This document shows, piece after piece, positions 8,853-18,381 of a DNA stretch of 39,365 bases. The DNA is from an uncultured Candidatus Saccharibacteria bacterium. GTDB lineage: Bacteria > Patescibacteriota > Saccharimonadia > Saccharimonadales > Saccharimonadaceae. The stretch is from assembly GCA_947307445.1 (NCBI GenBank), contig CAMZJD010000004.1:1-39365 (forward strand), written 5' to 3'. A program made the position numbers and the translations under genes. Position 1 is the stretch's first letter. Each line of letters starts with the position of its first letter. The notes beneath the pieces were generated by a model, which saw only the letters and a list, made by a program, of their open reading frames with translations, was not told the DNA's origin and made no database searches.

Positions 8853-11237
8853 TTATTTGACGACCACATTGACCAGATGGGTTTTTGGAATCGCAATGAC
8901 TTTTACAACTTCTTTGCCGTCAGTATAGGTTTTTACCTTCTCATCAGCCAGAGCGAGCTCTTCCATCTTCTTCGGATCCTTGGCATCCTCGGCTGGCGCC
9001 ATAATACGAGCGCGCAGTTTGCCGTTCACTTGAATGACCATTTCTACTTCATCAGCTACGAGGAGTTTTTCGTCCCATTTTGGCCAAATATCGTCAGCGC
9101 CTAGTTCTTCGAGCATTTCACTAGCAAGATGTGGCGCAAATGGTTTTAGCAATTTTGCGAGCGTCACGAGATCGTCATGATGTGCGCCATTTTTGTACAT
9201 CTCATTCACATATTCCATCAAGGCCGCGACGGCCGTATTGAAGTTATTGCGATGCATGTCCTCAGTAACTTTTTTGGCGGTCTTATGACGATAAACGACA
9301 TTCACGTCTTTATCGATGGTCTTTTTATCAAAGACTAAGGACCAACAGCGGTTTAGGAAGCGATACACGCCGCCGATGGCCTCAGTGCTCCAAGCAGCGT
9401 CCATATTGTACGGACCAATGAAAAGCTCGTAAGTACGAAGTGTATCGGCGCCATAGCCTTGATTAATGACATCGAGTGGGTCAATCACATTGCCTTTAGA
9501 TTTAGACATCTTCTTGCCGTCTGGCGCGTTGATGTAACCGTTATAAAGCAACTTCTTGATTGGCTCACGGAAATCCAAATATCCTTCATCGGCAAAGAAT
9601 TTGCACCAGAAACGGACGTAGAGCAAATGCGCTACAGCATGGTCACCGCCACAATATACGTCGGTTGGCGCCCAGTAGTTAACTTTCTTCTTGCTCCAAG
9701 CCTCTTTGTCGTTGTGTGGATCAGTATAGCGCCAGAGATACCAGCTAGAGCAAGCGTAGCCATCAAGCGTATCGGTCTCGCGCGTCATCTTTTCGCCGTT
9801 AATGGTGACCTCCATGAATTCTTTGCTCTTGGCGAGCGCGGAACGTCCGGAAGAGTCTGGCTTATAATCGTCAATCTTTGGCAGCATGACTGGGAGCTGA
9901 TCTTCTGGGATAGCATGTGGATTGCCATCTTTGTCGTAGGCAATCGGAATTGGACAGCCCCAATAGCGCTGACGCGAAATCAGCCAGTCGCGCATGCGAT
10001 AAGTCACTTGCTTGTGGCCAATACCCTGTTCTTCGAGCCAGTCATAAACCGACTCGCGCACTTCACTACTCTGGCGACCAGAAAATGGACCAGAATTAAT
10101 CATTTCGCCTTCACCGGCGTAGCACTTGGAATCATCGGTACTGCCCTCTGGTTTTTCGATCACTTTCACGATTGGCAATTCAAATTTGGTGGCAAATTCG
10201 TAATCACGCTCATCACAAGCCGGGACACCCATGACGGCACCCGTGCCATAGCCACTCAAAACATAGTCGGCTACCCAAACTGGGATTTCTTTGCCAGTGG
10301 CTGGGTTAATCACGTAGGAGCCGGTAAAGACGCCAGTCTTTTCGCGATTTTCTTGGCGCTCAACTTCGGATTTTTTAAGCGCCTCTTTGCAATATTTTTC
10401 AACCTTGGCGCGCGTATCGTCGGTAACCAAATCAGCAATCAATTCATTTTCTGGTGCGAGCACCATAAAAGTGGAGCCAAAAAGCGTATCTGGACGAGTA
10501 GTAAAGACGGTGATTTTGCCACCAGAACCAGCGATTTGAAATTCTACTTCGGCACCCTCACTGCGACCAATCCAGTTTTTCTGCATGGTTTTGATTTTGT
10601 CTGGCCAGTCGAGCGAGTCAATTTCGTCGAGCAATTCATCGGCATAGGCGGTAATCTTGAAGAACCATTGTTTCATCTTTTTCTTCTCAACTTCGTGGCC
10701 ACAGCGCCAGCAACAACCATTTTCTACCTGCTCATTAGCGAGCACAGTTTGATCAACCGGACACCACCATTGGTAAGATTCTTTTTGGTAAGCGAGACCT
10801 TTTTTGAAGAGTTGAAGGAAGCACCATTGAGTCCATTTATAATAGGCTGGGTCAGAAGTATTAATCTCGCGCGACCAGTCAATCGCGTAGCCTAGACGTT
10901 TGGCTTGCTTGCGGAAATTATCGATATTAGTTTTGGTAACTTCTTGGGGCGAAATGCCGGTTTTGATGGCGTAGTTTTCGGCCGGGAGACCAAAAGTATC
11001 GTAACCGAATGGACGCAAAACGTTCATCTCTTGCTGCGCATAGAAACGTGCAAGGCAGTCAACAATACTAAAATTACGGACGTGGCCAACGTGAAGCCCG
11101 GCGCCTGATGGATATGGAAACATCTCGGCGATGAACATTTTTGGCCGTTTATCGTTGTCTTTGGCGGCAAAAGGCTGCTCTTCTTCCCAGCGCTTTTGCC
11201 ATTTTTCTTCGATTTTTAATGGCTCATAGTGACTCAT
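8853..11237 (-). CDS. leuS: Leucyl-tRNA synthetase
   Basis: FPYPSGAGLHVGH (HIGH-type), TTRPDTLFGSTF editing site, KMSKSKGNV. Confidence 0.97.
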   Translation of the reverse strand: MSHYEPLKIEEKWQKRWEEEQPFAAKDNDKRPKMFIAEMFPYPSGAGLHVGHVRNFSIVDCLARFYAQQEMNVLRPFGYDTFGLPAENYAIKTGISPQEVTKTNIDNFRKQAKRLGYAIDWSREINTSDPAYYKWTQWCFLQLFKKGLAYQKESYQWWCPVDQTVLANEQVENGCCWRCGHEVEKKKMKQWFFKITAYADELLDEIDSLDWPDKIKTMQKNWIGRSEGAEVEFQIAGSGGKITVFTTRPDTLFGSTFMVLAPENELIADLVTDDTRAKVEKYCKEALKKSEVERQENREKTGVFTGSYVINPATGKEIPVWVADYVLSGYGTGAVMGVPACDERDYEFATKFELPIVKVIEKPEGSTDDSKCYAGEGEMINSGPFSGRQSSEVRESVYDWLEEQGIGHKQVTYRMRDWLISRQRYWGCPIPIAYDKDGNPHAIPEDQLPVMLPKIDDYKPDSSGRSALAKSKEFMEVTINGEKMTRETDTLDGYACSSWYLWRYTDPHNDKEAWSKKKVNYWAPTDVYCGGDHAVAHLLYVRFWCKFFADEGYLDFREPIKKLLYNGYINAPDGKKMSKSKGNVIDPLDVINQGYGADTLRTYELFIGPYNMDAAWSTEAIGGVYRFLNRCWSLVFDKKTIDKDVNVVYRHKTAKKVTEDMHRNNFNTAVAALMEYVNEMYKNGAHHDDLVTLAKLLKPFAPHLASEMLEELGADDIWPKWDEKLLVADEVEMVIQVNGKLRARIMAPAEDAKDPKKMEELALADEKVKTYTDGKEVVKVIAIPKTHLVNVVVK

Positions 11238-11312
11238 GATTTATTATTTTACCCTAAATAACAGATATTGTAAAAAGCTTGTGTTTTATAGGACAGATGA
11301 TTTCGAATAGTG

Positions 11313-11318
11313 TATAAT
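11313..11318 (+). promoter_or_regulatory. -10 box TATAAT 6 nt before PBP ATG
   Basis: TATAAT-ATAGTA-ATG. Confidence 0.65.
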
Positions 11319-11324
11319 ATAGTA

Positions 11325-14051
11325 ATGGCGAAAGAAAAAACTGCGAGTAAAAAATCCGCCAAGACCGCGAAGAAAACCACTCGTTCTCGGGTGAAAAAAG
11401 CTTCGAAGTCTGGCATGAGTTTATATTCCAACTTAGCCTATAAACGCCGGGTAAAGGCCGATGAGCGTGCCCGCAAAAAGGCGGAAGAGTTGGCGAAATT
11501 ACCAAAGAATCCGATTTTGCGCTTCTTTGCGCGACTCAGACCGGATCGGGTGTTTAAATGGTGGTTCTCGAAAGATGGCCAGCTATTCTTTTTGAAATGT
11601 CTGGCGGCAATCGTATTATTAGTAATTATCTTTATTGGTGGCCTATTCTTATACTTCAAGAAAGATCTAGCCGAAATTGACCCAGAAGAATTAGCCAGCC
11701 GCGTCCAGAATACCGTAAATACCTATCTTGACCGGAATGGCGAGTTGCTGTGGGAAGACCGCGGTAGTGGCGATTACCGTTTAGTCGTAGATGGTAGTGA
11801 GATTTCGACCTATATGCGTCAAGCTACGGTGGCGATTGAGGATAAGAACTTCTATAACCACCCGGGTGTAGATTTAGCCGCGATTGCGCGCGCCGCTTAT
11901 GTCACTTTGGTTAAGAAGGGCGCCGTTCAGGGTGGTTCCACGCTAACACAGCAGCTGATTAAGCAGGTTTATTTCTCGGATGAAGCTTCTAACCGCGATG
12001 CCTCTGGCGTGCCACGCAAGATTAAGGAAATCATCCTTGCGATTGAAATTGAGAAAATGTACGATAAAGAGCAAATTATTACGCTCTACTTAAACGAATC
12101 GCCTTATGGCGGTCGTCGTAACGGCGTGGAATCTGCCGCACAGACCTACTTTGGCAAGAACGCTAAAGATCTCGATCTTGCGGAGTCCGCCCTTCTTGCC
12201 GCCATTCCAAATAACCCAGCCGTATTGAACCCGTACAATACTCTTGGCAACGAAGCCCTAATTTCACGTCAGCATAAAGTGCTCGATTCGATGGTGGAAA
12301 TGGGTTATATTACAGAAGCCGAAGCCGCCGAGGCAAAGGAAGTCGACATTATCGCCAAGATTAAACCTGAGCAGGACCAATATGTCGGCATGAAAGCACC
12401 GTGGTTTGTGCTTGAAGTTAAATCTCAGCTAGAAGCTAAGTATGGCATTAAAACTATGCGCGAAGGCGGATTCACGATTACTACAACAGTAGATTTGCGG
12501 GCACAGCGCTTGGCTGAAGCCGCCGTCGCAGAGGGCGCAAAAGTCTTTTACATCAACCGTTCCGATAATGCCACATTAGTATCTATTGATATCGAAACTG
12601 CGCAAGTAATTGCGATGGTAGGTAGTGTAGATTGGAATAAACCAGGCTATGGTCAGGTGAATGCTGCTACTTCGTTACTGGAGCCGGCGTCCACAATTAA
12701 GCCAATCCTAGATTACACGCCAATCTTTATGGAACGCAGCGGCGTCAACTATGCGCCAGGATCAATTATTGCCGATACGAATATTGATAAGATTTATTGT
12801 CGCGGTTCGCGCGGTCGTTGTTCGCTACGCAACGCGAATGGTCGTTTTAACGGCAATATCACCTTCCGTCAAGCTCTGGCCGGTTCATTAAACATTCCAG
12901 CCGTCAAGGCGTTATATATCAATGGTATTGAAAATAGCTTAGCGGTCGCGCATGCACTTGGTGATGTGTCTTACTGCGCTAATGGTGAAAATGCTGGTCT
13001 TTCTATGGCAATCGGTGGTGGCTGCGGTGTCCGCCCAGTTGAACACGCTAACGCTTACGCTACACTCGGTCGTGGTGGCGTCTATAAGGATATCGTCTAC
13101 TGGCTAGAAGTTAAGAACTCCAACGGTGACGTAATTGATGCTTGGACCGATTCTGAAGGTACACGCGTAGTCGATGAGCAGACTGCCTACATGACTACAG
13201 ATATTCTCGCTGATGTGCCAGCTCGTCGTTGGATTTGGGGCAGCTCGGCATATGCTGCCGGTTTCTACAACGCAAAAGTCTGGACCGCTGCTAAGACTGG
13301 TACGACAGAAAACGGTGCCGGCCGCGCAAAGGATTCTTGGCTGATGAGCTATTCTTCTGTCCTCGCGACCGCAATTTGGAATGGTAACCATGATGGTCGC
13401 GTCCTCGCGAACGATAGTCACAACGTAGCTTGGCGCATTGGTGCTGCTTATATTACCGCTGTCCACGAGCAAGTCTATGGCGCTGACGGTAAATGGCATA
13501 GTGGCGACAAAATCGCGATGCCATCCGGTATGAAACGTGCCACTATCAATGGCAAGACCGATATTTGGCCAAGCTGGTACACGCAGTCTAAGAGCGGTAT
13601 TTCGAAGGAAAATATGATTTTCGACTCAGTCACACGTAAGTTGGCCGGCGATTGTACTCCAAATGAGACGCGCACAGAGGTTGGCATCACCAAGATGATT
13701 GACCCGATGACGAATGAGGAAATCTACACCAGCACCGATTGGGATCCGAAGAGCACCGATGATCTCCATAAGTGTACCGATGTACGTCCGACCGTATCGA
13801 TATCTGAGGTATCCGTTGATTCGGTGGACGAGGAAGATAATCCTATTTCTTGGGTAATTAAAGGCAGCGCACACTTCGGCACTTACGAATTGAGCACCTA
13901 CCAGGTCTTGGTTGGTGGCTCGCAAGTCTGTAGTGGCTCACTTGGTGCAACTGGCGGCTCATTTACTTGTACGACGAGCTCGAATCCATCTTCGGGTGTG
14001 ACCGTACATGCAAGGGATAAGGCTGGATATCTCGGCACAGCCTCAAGATAA
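11325..14051 (+). CDS. Class A penicillin-binding protein (GT51 transglycosylase plus transpeptidase)
   Basis: AIEDKNFYNHPGVD, GGSTLTQQLIKQ, EPASTIKP (SxxK), AAKTGTTENG (KTG). Start revised from GTG 11310 to ATG 11325. Confidence 0.95.
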   Translation: MAKEKTASKKSAKTAKKTTRSRVKKASKSGMSLYSNLAYKRRVKADERARKKAEELAKLPKNPILRFFARLRPDRVFKWWFSKDGQLFFLKCLAAIVLLVIIFIGGLFLYFKKDLAEIDPEELASRVQNTVNTYLDRNGELLWEDRGSGDYRLVVDGSEISTYMRQATVAIEDKNFYNHPGVDLAAIARAAYVTLVKKGAVQGGSTLTQQLIKQVYFSDEASNRDASGVPRKIKEIILAIEIEKMYDKEQIITLYLNESPYGGRRNGVESAAQTYFGKNAKDLDLAESALLAAIPNNPAVLNPYNTLGNEALISRQHKVLDSMVEMGYITEAEAAEAKEVDIIAKIKPEQDQYVGMKAPWFVLEVKSQLEAKYGIKTMREGGFTITTTVDLRAQRLAEAAVAEGAKVFYINRSDNATLVSIDIETAQVIAMVGSVDWNKPGYGQVNAATSLLEPASTIKPILDYTPIFMERSGVNYAPGSIIADTNIDKIYCRGSRGRCSLRNANGRFNGNITFRQALAGSLNIPAVKALYINGIENSLAVAHALGDVSYCANGENAGLSMAIGGGCGVRPVEHANAYATLGRGGVYKDIVYWLEVKNSNGDVIDAWTDSEGTRVVDEQTAYMTTDILADVPARRWIWGSSAYAAGFYNAKVWTAAKTGTTENGAGRAKDSWLMSYSSVLATAIWNGNHDGRVLANDSHNVAWRIGAAYITAVHEQVYGADGKWHSGDKIAMPSGMKRATINGKTDIWPSWYTQSKSGISKENMIFDSVTRKLAGDCTPNETRTEVGITKMIDPMTNEEIYTSTDWDPKSTDDLHKCTDVRPTVSISEVSVDSVDEEDNPISWVIKGSAHFGTYELSTYQVLVGGSQVCSGSLGATGGSFTCTTSSNPSSGVTVHARDKAGYLGTASR

Positions 14052-14054
14052 AAT

Positions 14055-14083
14055 AATCCCCCTCATAACCGAGGGGGATTTTT
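14055..14083. terminator. Terminator of PBP gene
   Basis: AATCCCCCTC-ATAACC-GAGGGGGATTTTT. Confidence 0.85.
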
Positions 14084-14089
14084 GTTGTC

Positions 14090-14839
14090 TTATTTCTGAC
14101 GGGACCGGCCTTTACGAGAATTATTCTTTCTGGCCTTCGGCATCGCGAGTTTAGCAAACATCATCTTGCCGGATGAAGTTTGTAAATAGCGCACGAATTC
14201 AATTTCAACCGGCTGGTTTTTGCCCGCGTAGCGTTCGGCCTCGTCCACTACTACCATGGTGCCATCGGGCAAATAAGCCACGCCCTGGTGCGGATTGCTG
14301 CCAACGCCAACTATTTTGACATTTAGGCGATCGCCGGGCAGATATTCGCTGCGGAGACCCTGGGCGAGGTCGTTAATATTAATGGCATCAATCTTTTCAG
14401 TGGCGGCCACCTTTATTAGGTTAAAATCGTTCGTTAAAATAATACCTTTGTATTCTTTGGCGAGTTCAATTAGACGCTCGTCAACTTTTGCGCGCTTGAT
14501 GTCGTCAGAAAAAATTTCTACTTGGGCCAGCTCAACGCGCTCAAGCTCGTTAACAATATCTAGGCCGAACCGAGCGCGAGCACGTTTTTCACTGTCGGAG
14601 CCATCCGCGAGCAATTGCAACTCCCGAATCACCGAGCGTGGGATGAGGATTTCGTCACCTAAAAAGCCGCTCTTGGCGACCGATAGAATGCGACCATCCA
14701 TTAATGTTGAAGTATCCACAAATACTTTGCGGCGGGCCTTTTGCCCGATGCGGGTAGACTTTGCACTGAAAGTTTTGACCGTAAGAGCCGTCGTTTCAAG
14801 CAAAATCGCCGATAACGTAATATAAATAAATAATTCCAT
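14090..14839 (-). CDS. PIN/TRAM domain membrane protein (YacL-like)
   Basis: KVFVDTSTLMDGRIL, ILTNDFNLIKVA, C-terminal TRAM-like region. TATAAT 7 nt upstream favours M4 start (14839). Confidence 0.8.
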   Translation of the reverse strand: MELFIYITLSAILLETTALTVKTFSAKSTRIGQKARRKVFVDTSTLMDGRILSVAKSGFLGDEILIPRSVIRELQLLADGSDSEKRARARFGLDIVNELERVELAQVEIFSDDIKRAKVDERLIELAKEYKGIILTNDFNLIKVAATEKIDAININDLAQGLRSEYLPGDRLNVKIVGVGSNPHQGVAYLPDGTMVVVDEAERYAGKNQPVEIEFVRYLQTSSGKMMFAKLAMPKARKNNSRKGRSRQK

Positions 14840-14846
14840 ACCCGTC

Positions 14847-14852
14847 ATTATA
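14847..14852 (-). promoter_or_regulatory. -10 box (TGATATAAT) 7 nt before ATG of the PIN gene
   Basis: TTGATG about 16 bp further upstream, overlapping the ldh terminator T-run. Confidence 0.6.
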
Positions 14853-14872
14853 TCATCCTCTCTTGATCCATC

Positions 14873-14898
14873 AAAAAACGCCCCGGGTGGGGCGCTTT
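14873..14898 (-). terminator. Terminator of ldh
   Basis: CGCCCC-ACCC-GGGGCG-TTTTTT on minus. Confidence 0.85.
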
Positions 14899-14905
14899 TG
14901 ATGGT

Positions 14906-15817
14906 CTAGCTTTCAGCTTCTTTAATGGCGTCTTGAAGCGTCTTGGTGCTATTATTAAACTTTTCTTGCTCTTCTTCGGACAAGTTGAGCGCAATGCGGC
15001 GAACCACGCCGTTGCGACCGAGCACAGCAGGATAACCGTTGTAGGTATTGCTCATCTCATCGTAGTTGCTGATTGGCAAGATGCGATTTTCGTCGTTAAG
15101 AATACAGTTAGTAATCATAGCAACGCAGCTGCCGATGCCATAATAGGTGGCACCTTTCTTCTCGATGATGGTATAAGCTTCTTTGCGGGCATAATCTTCG
15201 ATTTCATCGAGCTCTTCCTTCTTGAGTAACTCCGTAATTGGCTGCGTGCCAACAAAAGCGGTGCTCCAAAGAGCAAACTCAGTATCACCGTGTTCGCCAA
15301 CTTGATAAGCATGAACATTCTTTGGATGAACATGCAGGCGTTGGCTCAAGCGGAAGCGGAGGCGAGAGCTATCAAGTACCGTACCGGAACCAATCACACG
15401 CTCAGCCGGTAGGCCAGAATAGCGCCAAGTGAGGTAAGTCAAAACATCCATCGGATTGCTAACAACGATGAAAATACCATTGAATCCGGCGGCCATAATT
15501 TGGCCAATCATATCTTTGAAAATTGAAGCGTTTTTCTTTAGGAGATCCATGCGGGTTTCACCTGGTTTTTGTGGAACGCCAGCCGTAATAACGATGAGGT
15601 CGCAATCGCCCGCATCAGCATAGGAGCCACTACGAATTTTAAGATAGCTCGGAGAAACCGCAAGCGTATCACGAAGATCAATTGCTTCACCCTCTGCATC
15701 GTCGGTGTTGATATCGACGAGAACTAGTTCATTTACATTGGTGCGTTGATGGACCAAAGCATAGCCGTAGCTCATACCTACGTTGCCGGTACCAACAATC
15801 ATAACTTTATTTGCCAT
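14906..15817 (-). CDS. ldh: L-lactate dehydrogenase
   Basis: MIVGTGNVGMSYGYAL, GSGTVLDSSRLR, YQVGEHGDTEFALWS. Confidence 0.93.
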   Translation of the reverse strand: MANKVMIVGTGNVGMSYGYALVHQRTNVNELVLVDINTDDAEGEAIDLRDTLAVSPSYLKIRSGSYADAGDCDLIVITAGVPQKPGETRMDLLKKNASIFKDMIGQIMAAGFNGIFIVVSNPMDVLTYLTWRYSGLPAERVIGSGTVLDSSRLRFRLSQRLHVHPKNVHAYQVGEHGDTEFALWSTAFVGTQPITELLKKEELDEIEDYARKEAYTIIEKKGATYYGIGSCVAMITNCILNDENRILPISNYDEMSNTYNGYPAVLGRNGVVRRIALNLSEEEQEKFNNSTKTLQDAIKEAES

Positions 15818-15870
15818 TTATTGATGCCCTTTTCTAGACTATTATCTGCTTATATTTTAGCATAAGCGAA

Positions 15871-16788
15871 TTATTTCACAAGCACGAAGCGTGCGCCCTC
15901 GCGCTGGATTAATTGCGCTATTTCCATTAATGTCAGTTGGCGGTAGATTTCCGTTAAATCATTTTCAAGGTATTTTGACATCTCATCTGGCACATCAATG
16001 CCGGCCTTTAGACACGCAACAATCTTGAGTTGCTCTGGCGTACACTGGCGGTATTTTTCATAGTTCGCGCTTCGACTCGGCTCTTGCGGTTTTAGATGCA
16101 AGCCAATTAGCAAATCGTCTAGCTCCGTGCAAGGGATGCAATTATTTTTAATCAACTTATTGCAGCCAACAGACATTGGGCGCGAAATGTCGCCAGGTAC
16201 TGCATAGACGGATTTACCCTGCTCCATGCCGCGCTCGGCGGTGTATTTGGTGCCAGAATGATCCGATGCCTCCACAATCACGACGATATCTGCCAAACCT
16301 GCCACAATACGGTTGCGATATAAGAAACTTTCGCGAAAAACGGGATCACCAGGAGCTGATTCTGACACGATAGCCCCTTTTTCAAGGATGCGCTCAGCTA
16401 GGCTTTGGTGGCTACGCGGATAAATCTGATCAATCGGCGTGCCGAGAACGGCGATAGTGACGCCACCAGCGTCAAGACAGCCACGGTGCGCACAGGCATC
16501 TATGCCATAAGCTAAGCCACTGACGATAATTACGCCGCGCTTAGCAAGTTGATAAGCGAAATTATAAGCAATATTCTCGCCATATTTCGTACAACGCCGC
16601 GCGCCCACAATGGCGGCAGTCTTGGGACGCGGCTGCGCCGTCGGCAGCCGACCGCGCACATATAAATAGCTCGGCGGATCTAAATATTTGGGGTACAATT
16701 TAAAATGTTCTAAATATGGGTGATTTAAATCAACTTTTTGATAATCCATGCGCCTATCAAAACAGTCAATCGATACCCCGACAAGCAT
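15871..16788 (-). CDS. dprA: DNA processing protein DprA (start may be 16788 or 16749)
   Basis: AAIVGARRCTKYGENIAYNFAYQLAKRGVIIVSGLAYGIDACAHRGCLDAGGVTIAVLGTPID. Confidence 0.92.
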   Translation of the reverse strand: MLVGVSIDCFDRRMDYQKVDLNHPYLEHFKLYPKYLDPPSYLYVRGRLPTAQPRPKTAAIVGARRCTKYGENIAYNFAYQLAKRGVIIVSGLAYGIDACAHRGCLDAGGVTIAVLGTPIDQIYPRSHQSLAERILEKGAIVSESAPGDPVFRESFLYRNRIVAGLADIVVIVEASDHSGTKYTAERGMEQGKSVYAVPGDISRPMSVGCNKLIKNNCIPCTELDDLLIGLHLKPQEPSRSANYEKYRQCTPEQLKIVACLKAGIDVPDEMSKYLENDLTEIYRQLTLMEIAQLIQREGARFVLVK

Positions 16789-16796
16789 AATTGCAA

Positions 16797-16826
16797 TAAA
16801 AATGCGCCACCTTGCGGTAGCGCATC
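16797..16826 (-). terminator. Terminator of lysS
   Basis: ATGCGCTACC-GCAA-GGTGGCGCATTTTT on minus. Confidence 0.8.
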
Positions 16827-16875
16827 ATATTTGTCTATTATATCACACTTGGCCATAATAGTCAAGCATAAGCGC

Positions 16876-18306
16876 CTATTCGTCGCGGCGCATCGGTGGG
16901 AACGGCACACCTTCGCGGGCCGAAACACCTTCAAAGAACCAGAAGTTGCGCTCAGAGTTGCCCCAACCGCAAGTTGGTGGCATGCCATATTCAAGCATCT
17001 CGACGAAGTCGCGATCAAGCATCTGCGCCTCATTGTCGCCAGCGTCGCGGAGAGCTTGCTGCTCCTCAAAGCGACCAAGCTGATCAAGCGGATCATTCAA
17101 CTCGGAGTAGCCATTGCCGAGCTCGGAGCCCAGAATGACAGGATGGAAACGTTCAGTCACACGTGGATCGGCGGCGTGCTTCTTGGCGAGCGGCGAAAGC
17201 TCAACTGGTTCGTGAATCAACCAGAACGGGCCGGCGGAATCTTTGCGAATAATCTTCCAGAGATAATCGAGCAAGCGGCCAGCGCCAGCAGCTTCATCAA
17301 ATTTAACTTTGTGCTCGCGTAAAATGCCTTTAACTTTTTCGAGGTCGGGATTAAACACATCAACGTCAAACTTCTCTTTCAGAATATCCGCATAGCTAAT
17401 GCGCGGCCACTCGCAATCGAGATCAACTTTCATGCCATCGCGCTCAAACTGTAAGGTGCCCCAAGTTTCTTTACAGACGTATTTAATCATCTCTTCGTAG
17501 AGCTTCATGCCATCGTTGTAATCTTGGTAAGCAGCATAGGATTCCATGGCGATATGCTCTGGTAAGTGCTCATCATCCATACCCTCATTGCGGAAGCGTG
17601 GACCGATATCGTAAACGCGTTCAAAACCACCGCCAATCAAACGCTTGAGTGGCAACTCTTGCGAAATGCGGAGGTAGAAATCTTGATCCAGCGCATCCAT
17701 GTGTGTCACGAATGGGTTCGCATCGGCGCCACCAGTGGTGACTTCCAGCACCGGGATATTTATTTCCACAAAACCATGATTATTTAAAAACTCGCGCGTA
17801 GCGGTCCAGAATTTAGCGCGACGCACGAATCGCTCACGCACCTCCGGATTCACCGCCATATCAACATAACGACGGCGGAGACGCTCCTCTTTGTTCGTGA
17901 AGCCATCACGGCCCGGGAGTGGGCGCAAAGCCTTCGTGAGAATACGTGGCATATCGCAAAAGACGGAAATTTCATCCGTTTTAGTGCGACCAACTTTGCC
18001 CGCCGCTTCAAGAAAGTCACCAGTATCAAGCTTTTTAGTAAACTTGGCTGCGTCGTCCTTTAGGAAAATCTGAATCGAACCGGAATCATCGGCAATTACC
18101 ACAAAAGCGAGCTTACCAAAGCTACGTATGCTGGCAATTCGGCCGGCAACACAAACGTCCTTGTCGGCATACTTATCGTAACTCTTAAGGATATCCCCGA
18201 TTTTAGTATTACGGTTGGAATGTGCTGGATACGGATCAATACCCTCCGTACGGAGTTCGTTTAGTTTGCGAATTCTTTCATCGCGAAAATCTTTAAGAGT
18301 TGCCAT
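16876..18306 (-). CDS. lysS: Lysyl-tRNA synthetase, class II
   Basis: OB-fold N-terminus, ELPLKRLIGGGFERVYDIGPRFRNEG motif 2; atypical motif 3. Confidence 0.9.
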   Translation of the reverse strand: MATLKDFRDERIRKLNELRTEGIDPYPAHSNRNTKIGDILKSYDKYADKDVCVAGRIASIRSFGKLAFVVIADDSGSIQIFLKDDAAKFTKKLDTGDFLEAAGKVGRTKTDEISVFCDMPRILTKALRPLPGRDGFTNKEERLRRRYVDMAVNPEVRERFVRRAKFWTATREFLNNHGFVEINIPVLEVTTGGADANPFVTHMDALDQDFYLRISQELPLKRLIGGGFERVYDIGPRFRNEGMDDEHLPEHIAMESYAAYQDYNDGMKLYEEMIKYVCKETWGTLQFERDGMKVDLDCEWPRISYADILKEKFDVDVFNPDLEKVKGILREHKVKFDEAAGAGRLLDYLWKIIRKDSAGPFWLIHEPVELSPLAKKHAADPRVTERFHPVILGSELGNGYSELNDPLDQLGRFEEQQALRDAGDNEAQMLDRDFVEMLEYGMPPTCGWGNSERNFWFFEGVSAREGVPFPPMRRDE

Positions 18307-18313
18307 AAATATA

Positions 18314-18319
18314 ATAATA
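18314..18319 (-). promoter_or_regulatory. -10 box TATTAT 7 nt before lysS ATG
   Basis: TCGACA-17-TATTAT-TATATTT-ATG. Confidence 0.5.
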
Positions 18320-18347
18320 ACATCATTATTTATATCTGTCGAGCGCG

Positions 18348-18373
18348 CAAAAACTGGGCCCGCAGGCCCAGTT
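18348..18373 (-). terminator. Terminator of DUF2207 gene
   Basis: AACTGGGCC-TGCG-GGCCCAGTTTTTG on minus. Confidence 0.85.
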
Positions 18374-18381
18374 GAATGGCT

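Noticed and set aside
9459-10895. 478-aa plus-strand ORF antisense to leuS
   Set aside because: Lies fully within well-supported leuS; no SD, promoter or recognisable motif. An antisense shadow of a biased coding frame.
14295-14825. 176-aa ORF antisense to the PIN/TRAM gene
   Set aside because: Low-complexity Ser/Arg composition typical of antisense frames.
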